In this document: one piece after another, positions 60,678 to 64,000 of the stretch | How positions within the stretch are numbered: position 1 is the first letter of the stretch | How the letters are laid out: every line of letters starts with the position of its first letter | DNA from: Thiobaca trueperi | GTDB taxonomy: Bacteria > Pseudomonadota > Gammaproteobacteria > Chromatiales > Chromatiaceae | NCBI RefSeq assembly: GCF_004342175.1 | Contig: NZ_SMAO01000002.1 | Location: 496,001 to 560,000, forward strand | Reading direction: 5' to 3' | Length of the DNA stretch: 64,000 nt | Made by a program: the position numbers and the translations under genes | The notes under the pieces: generated by a model | What the model was told of the DNA's origin: nothing | The model's input: the letters and a program-made list of their open reading frames with translations, nothing else | The model's database searches: none

Positions 60678-61132
60678 GCGCGTGACTCCATGGGCGCGGA
60701 CGCCAGGCGCCCGATTGCAGACAGAAGCGAGGCCGGCATGCGCCGGGGCCGGAAGGTCTCCGCATGGAGACAGGCGACTTTCACGCTCCCTTGACAGCAG
60801 ATCACGCCATCCGTTGCGCGGATGATGCGTTGCGCGAAATCCAGTGAGGCGCCGCCGACCTGATCGAGACTGGAGCGAACGGTCAGCCGGTCGTTGAAGC
60901 GCGCTGGCGCCAGATACTCGATCTCCACGCGGCGCACGGTAAAGATGATCCCTTCGCGTTGTCGCAGGTCGTCCTGTTCATAGCCCAGCGCGCGCAGCCA
61001 TTCGGTGCGCCCCCGTTCCATGAAACGCAGATAATTGGCGTAAAAGACCACGCCGCCAGCGTCCGTGTCCTCGTAATAGACACGCACCGGCCAGTCGAAG
61101 GTCGTCCGGGAATCGTCACTGGATGTGGGCAT
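60674..61132 (-). CDS. ybgC: Acyl-CoA thioesterase YbgC
   Basis: This 152-residue hot-dog-fold thioesterase has the catalytic FDWPVRVYYEDTDAGGVVFYANYLRFMERGR (Asp in YEDTD). YbgC hydrolyses acyl-CoA and sits first in most tol-pal operons. The ATG chosen matches the start in relatives; a TTG 30 bp upstream overlaps the ribF stop (TTGA) and cannot be excluded. Confidence 0.93.
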   Translation of the reverse strand: MPTSSDDSRTTFDWPVRVYYEDTDAGGVVFYANYLRFMERGRTEWLRALGYEQDDLRQREGIIFTVRRVEIEYLAPARFNDRLTVRSSLDQVGGASLDFAQRIIRATDGVICCQGSVKVACLHAETFRPRRMPASLLSAIGRLASAPMESRA

Positions 61133-61158
61133 GCGGTCGGGCAGTCGGATGGACTTGC

Positions 61159-62139
61159 TCAAAAGGCTGAGAGTGTAGCCGAAACGGCCCGCTCGGACAT
61201 CCCGCTCAGATAGTCCCGCGCTGTGGCGGCATCCAACTGGATCTGTCGTTTGAGCGCGTCGAGCGACTCGAAGCGTTGCTCATCGCGCAGCTTGAGCCTG
61301 AATTCGACCTCCAGATGTCGTCCGTAGATCTGCTGGTCGAAGTCGAACAGATGGACCTCAAGCCGGCAGCCTTGGCCGTCAACCGTGGGGCGGGCGCCGA
61401 TGTTGGCGACGCCGGGGCGCGGTTCTGCACCCAAACCATTCACCATCACGGCATAGACGCCGAGCAGGGGACTGACGCGGCGGTGCAGATCGATGTTGGC
61501 AGTGGGAAAGCCGATGGCCCGTCCGCGCCGATCACCGTGGGCAACGCGGCCTTCCATCCGGTAGGGTCGTCCAAGCAGTGACTGCGCCTGTTCAAAATCG
61601 CCACAGGCCAGCGCCTCGCGCACCCGCGTGCTGCTGACACGCGCCTCGTCGTGGGTGATGGTGTGCAGGTTTTCGACCGCGAAGCCCGCGCCGGTCTGCG
61701 CGGCGGCTTCGCCCATCGACCGCAGCAGCGCATAGTCGCCCGCGCGTCCGCGACCGAAGCGGAAGTCGTCCCCAACCAGCAGAAAACGCACACCGAGACC
61801 GTCGAGCAGCAGGCGTTGCACGAAGCCCCGCGCGTCCATCGCTGCGAGCCGGGGACTGAATTCCAGCAGCATCACCTGCTCGATGCCGTCGTCGCGGATG
61901 GCCCTCAGCTTTTCGCGCAGCCGGGTCAGCCGCGCCGGCGCGGCATCCGGGGCGAAGAACTCCATTGGCTGGGGCTCGAAGGTGATGACGGTCGCCGGCA
62001 GACCCAGCGCCCTGCCGTGCGCCAGCAGGCGCTGGAAGACGCTGCGATGGCCCAGATGGACGCCATCGAAGTTGCCGATGGTGGCGACACAGCCCCGGTC
62101 GGCAGGTCGCAGATTATGCAAGCCTCGGATCAGCCGCAT
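61159..62139 (-). CDS. ribF: Bifunctional riboflavin kinase/FAD synthetase
   Basis: RibF makes FMN from riboflavin, then FAD. The 326-residue protein has an N-terminal adenylyltransferase (IGNFDGVHLGHRSVF, residues 21-35; LLVGDDFRFGRGRAGD) and a C-terminal riboflavin kinase (GRVAHGDRRGRAIGFPTANIDL, near 200; GVANIGARPTVDG). It is usually next to ileS; here it lies 5 bp from ubiV and touches the tol-pal genes. Confidence 0.96.
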   Translation of the reverse strand: MRLIRGLHNLRPADRGCVATIGNFDGVHLGHRSVFQRLLAHGRALGLPATVITFEPQPMEFFAPDAAPARLTRLREKLRAIRDDGIEQVMLLEFSPRLAAMDARGFVQRLLLDGLGVRFLLVGDDFRFGRGRAGDYALLRSMGEAAAQTGAGFAVENLHTITHDEARVSSTRVREALACGDFEQAQSLLGRPYRMEGRVAHGDRRGRAIGFPTANIDLHRRVSPLLGVYAVMVNGLGAEPRPGVANIGARPTVDGQGCRLEVHLFDFDQQIYGRHLEVEFRLKLRDEQRFESLDALKRQIQLDAATARDYLSGMSERAVSATLSAF

Positions 62140-62144
62140 GGTGT

Positions 62145-63074
62145 CTAGCGTTTCGGTGCCATGAGCACCGAGGCGATCCCGGCCTGTCCCGACCAGTAGC
62201 CGTCGCAGAGTCCGGTGGGCGCCCAGCCGGCGAGTTGTGCCGTGCCCGCAGCAGGATCGAGATCACCGGTCAGACAGTCGGCGAAGACCCTGACGATATC
62301 GGCGGTGTGCTGCGACTGCGGACTGATCCGCAACAGATCAACGCCGAGCCGGGAGACCTCATCAAGCGCGGACAGCAGATTGTGGGTGCTGGCAGACTGG
62401 GTCTGAATGCCGTTGAGCGCCAGGAAGGAGACGTTGTCCTGGGTGGAGATGACCAGACCATCCGGGTAATCGCCGCAGCAGAACTGGCAGTCGTCTTTGC
62501 CCAGATTGCGGTTATAGGCGGTGAAACAGCGTGCCGAGTAAGCGAGCGGCAGACGCCCGAAGGCGAACAGCTCGCATTCGACCCCATCCGGGCGCGACTG
62601 GATCAGCGCGGTGGCGGTCTCGCGGCCCAGTTCGACCGGCAGCACCCAGCGTTTGAGTCCGCGTTTGGCAAGAAATGACAGGGTGCGCTGGTTGTAGAGA
62701 TTGATCGAGTGCCCGGCGACGAAGGGACGGCCTTCGAGAAAATCGAGCGCGGCGAGGTCGCCGGCCTCGATCAGGAAACGCTGGTCGTCGCAGATGCGTT
62801 TGAGGGTTTTGAGTTCGCCATCCGACTCGATCAGGGCGAGGGTGGAGATGACCGCCTGCTTGCCGGCAGCGGTGATGCGCTCGGCGATCTCCCAGTAATC
62901 CTCGGGGCGGAGCTGGCGACGTTTGGAGCAGATGGTCTCGCCCAGATAGATGACATCCACCGGGGTGTCGAGCATCTCGGCATAGAAATCGAGTACCTGC
63001 TCGCGCGGCCAGAGATAGAGGAGTGGACCGAGCGAGAGACGGGGGCGATGGGTTGAGTTGTTCAAGACTGGCAT
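62145..63074 (-). CDS. ubiV: UbiV, O2-independent ubiquinone synthesis protein (U32 peptidase-like)
   Basis: UbiV works with UbiU and UbiT to hydroxylate ubiquinone precursors without O2, using a [4Fe-4S] cluster. It has 309 residues. Cluster cysteines fitting the E. coli pattern are Cys49 (GETICSKRR), Cys183 (ARCFTAYN), Cys196 and Cys200 (DDCQFCCGDYPDG). LSLGPLLYLWPREQVLDFY matches the start of relatives, so the ATG before MPVLNN was taken over a GTG 60 bp earlier. The adjacent ubiU supports the role. Confidence 0.93.
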   Translation of the reverse strand: MPVLNNSTHRPRLSLGPLLYLWPREQVLDFYAEMLDTPVDVIYLGETICSKRRQLRPEDYWEIAERITAAGKQAVISTLALIESDGELKTLKRICDDQRFLIEAGDLAALDFLEGRPFVAGHSINLYNQRTLSFLAKRGLKRWVLPVELGRETATALIQSRPDGVECELFAFGRLPLAYSARCFTAYNRNLGKDDCQFCCGDYPDGLVISTQDNVSFLALNGIQTQSASTHNLLSALDEVSRLGVDLLRISPQSQHTADIVRVFADCLTGDLDPAAGTAQLAGWAPTGLCDGYWSGQAGIASVLMAPKR

Positions 63075-63148
63075 GAGGAGAAGATTCGGAGGTTGAAGAA
63101 CATGAATGCCATGATACCGGCGACTCGAATGCACTGACGCCCTGAATA

Positions 63149-63167
63149 GACAGGATTAACAGGATTT
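63149..63167. repeat. ACAGGATT repeat, half copy
   Basis: GACAGGATTAACAGGATTT, one arm of the inverted repeat found complete 64 bp further on. Confidence 0.6.
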
Positions 63168-63230
63168 CTCAAGATTGGCAGAATTGAATTCAAGGTGATT
63201 TCCGGGAAAGTGCGTACCCGTGATCAAGTC

Positions 63231-63291
63231 TTTTTGACAGGATTAACAGGATTTTTAACTCGCTGTCTTAAATCCTGTTAATCCTGTCTAA
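63231..63291. repeat. ACAGGATT inverted repeat, copy 3
   Basis: TGACAGGATTAACAGGATTT, a 16-nt middle, and AAATCCTGTTAATCCTGTCT. This near-perfect hairpin lies between ubiU and ubiV and could lower read-through. Confidence 0.75.
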
Positions 63292-63308
63292 GTTCCGGGT
63301 GTCTCAGA

Positions 63309-64000
63309 TCAGTGCCAGGTGCGTTCGTAGGGGCCGATGGTGGTTTGCGCACCCTCGGAGACCTGGGCCAGCACCTGATGCCAGCTCTCTTTGGCGCGGA
63401 AACCCTGCGGGTTGCGCTGGCAGGTGTCGATGGCCTCGCGCCAGACCCTGGCGATCTGCGAGACATAGCGGGTGCTGCGCTGGCGCCCCTCGATCTTGAT
63501 GGCGCTGACCCCGGCGGCGAGGATGTCGGGCAGGATGTCGAGCGTGTTGAGGCTGGTCGGTTCTTCGATGGCGTGACGCAGCTCGCCAGCGACCTGATAG
63601 CGCCCTTTGCAGAGGGTCGGATAGCCGGCGGCCTCGGCATGCGAGCGGCGCTCAATGAGGATGCCGCCGAGCCGGGTCTCCTGACCGAGCGGGGTGTCGC
63701 GCCATTCGACATGCGCGGCCGGGGAGCAGGCGCCATAGGTGTTGGGCGACTGGCCGGTGGCATAGGACGACAGCAGGCAGCGTCCCTCGACCATGACGCA
63801 CAGGCTGCCGAAGCCGAAGATTTCGACCGGGACGCTGGTTTCGCGGATCAGATGCGCGACCTGGGCCAGCGAGAGCACGCGCGGCACCACGACCCGCTTG
63901 ATGCCAAAATGGCGCTGCATGAAGTTGATCGCCGCCGGATTGGTCGCCGAACCCTGGACCGAGAGATGCAGATTGACGTTTGGATAGCGCTCGGCGGCAT
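63309..64000 (-). CDS. ubiU: UbiU, O2-independent ubiquinone synthesis protein, 5' end outside the window
   Basis: UbiU is the partner of UbiV in O2-independent hydroxylation. About 230 C-terminal codons are visible, starting inside ...ERYPNVNLHLSVQGSATN. RVLSLAQVAHL, VPVEIFGFGSLCVMVEGRCLLSSYATG and YGACSPAA, LCKGRYQV carry the cysteines expected for the [4Fe-4S] cluster. The start lies beyond the right edge. The gap to ubiV (about 230 bp) holds ACAGGATT repeats. Confidence 0.92.
   Translation of the reverse strand, partial: AAERYPNVNLHLSVQGSATNPAAINFMQRHFGIKRVVVPRVLSLAQVAHLIRETSVPVEIFGFGSLCVMVEGRCLLSSYATGQSPNTYGACSPAAHVEWRDTPLGQETRLGGILIERRSHAEAAGYPTLCKGRYQVAGELRHAIEEPTSLNTLDILPDILAAGVSAIKIEGRQRSTRYVSQIARVWREAIDTCQRNPQGFRAKESWHQVLAQVSEGAQTTIGPYERTWH

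Overview
The window is about 64 kb of high-GC chromosome from a gammaproteobacterium. The gene set suggests a Chromatiaceae-like purple sulfur bacterium, although no photosynthesis or sulfur-oxidation gene lies here. The evidence is an early-cobalt (anaerobic-type) B12 pathway (cbiX, cbiG, cobI, cobJ, cobM, cobH), the O2-independent ubiquinone proteins UbiU and UbiV, a complete Tol-Pal locus, isocitrate lyase with AceK, and a phosphoketolase. The family-level placement is an inference. No rRNA, tRNA, CRISPR array, prophage or transposase gene was found.

Layout. 1-8.9 kb: cobalamin genes in several short transcription units, mixed with a DUF29 gene and a GAF-PAS-PAS-GGDEF-EAL protein whose stop codon overlaps the cobM start. 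9.0-17.5 kb: a copper-handling island on the + strand. It holds an ECF sigma factor, a small zinc-finger anti-sigma, a bufferin-type RiPP operon (DUF2282 precursor, MNIO/DUF692 enzyme, DUF2063 partner, DoxX protein), a small Cys/His-rich exported protein and a CusB/CusA efflux pair. 17.7-33.7 kb: housekeeping genes (a KamA-like radical SAM protein, pdxH, aceA, rraA, aceK, queF, recQ, a Uma2-family nuclease, acnA, purB, an OmpA-family protein). 33.9-40.0 kb: a DUF7931-like protein, a lipase-like hydrolase, a TrpD2-like protein, a LysE-family exporter and phosphoketolase. 40.2-54.7 kb: a surface-polysaccharide cluster, all on the - strand and largely AT-rich. It has four GT4 and two GT2 glycosyltransferases, two methyltransferases, AsnB, an O-antigen ligase/polymerase, a MurJ/Wzx-type flippase and a secreted pectate-lyase-like protein. 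It looks acquired and mosaic. 54.9-64 kb: a long - strand series ubiU / ubiV-ribF-ybgC-tolQ-tolR-tolA-tolB-pal-cpoB.

The most distinctive non-coding signal is a set of interspersed repeats. The main one is a composite of about 195 bp with inverted ends (TTAAACCGCG...CGCGGTTTAA) and an AT-rich centre. It has three full copies and several partial ones, and its conserved end repeatedly faces the start codon of the next gene. In rraA and tolA it sits directly against the ATG. A second family is built of inverted GTTGTC/GACAAC hexamer arrays around a fixed core. A third is an inverted ACAGGATTAACAGGATT repeat.

The best candidate for a coherent, poorly described system is the sigma/anti-sigma + bufferin + Cys-rich protein + CusBA block. 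It would combine regulation, a ribosomally made copper-binding peptide and RND efflux in one strand-consistent stretch.
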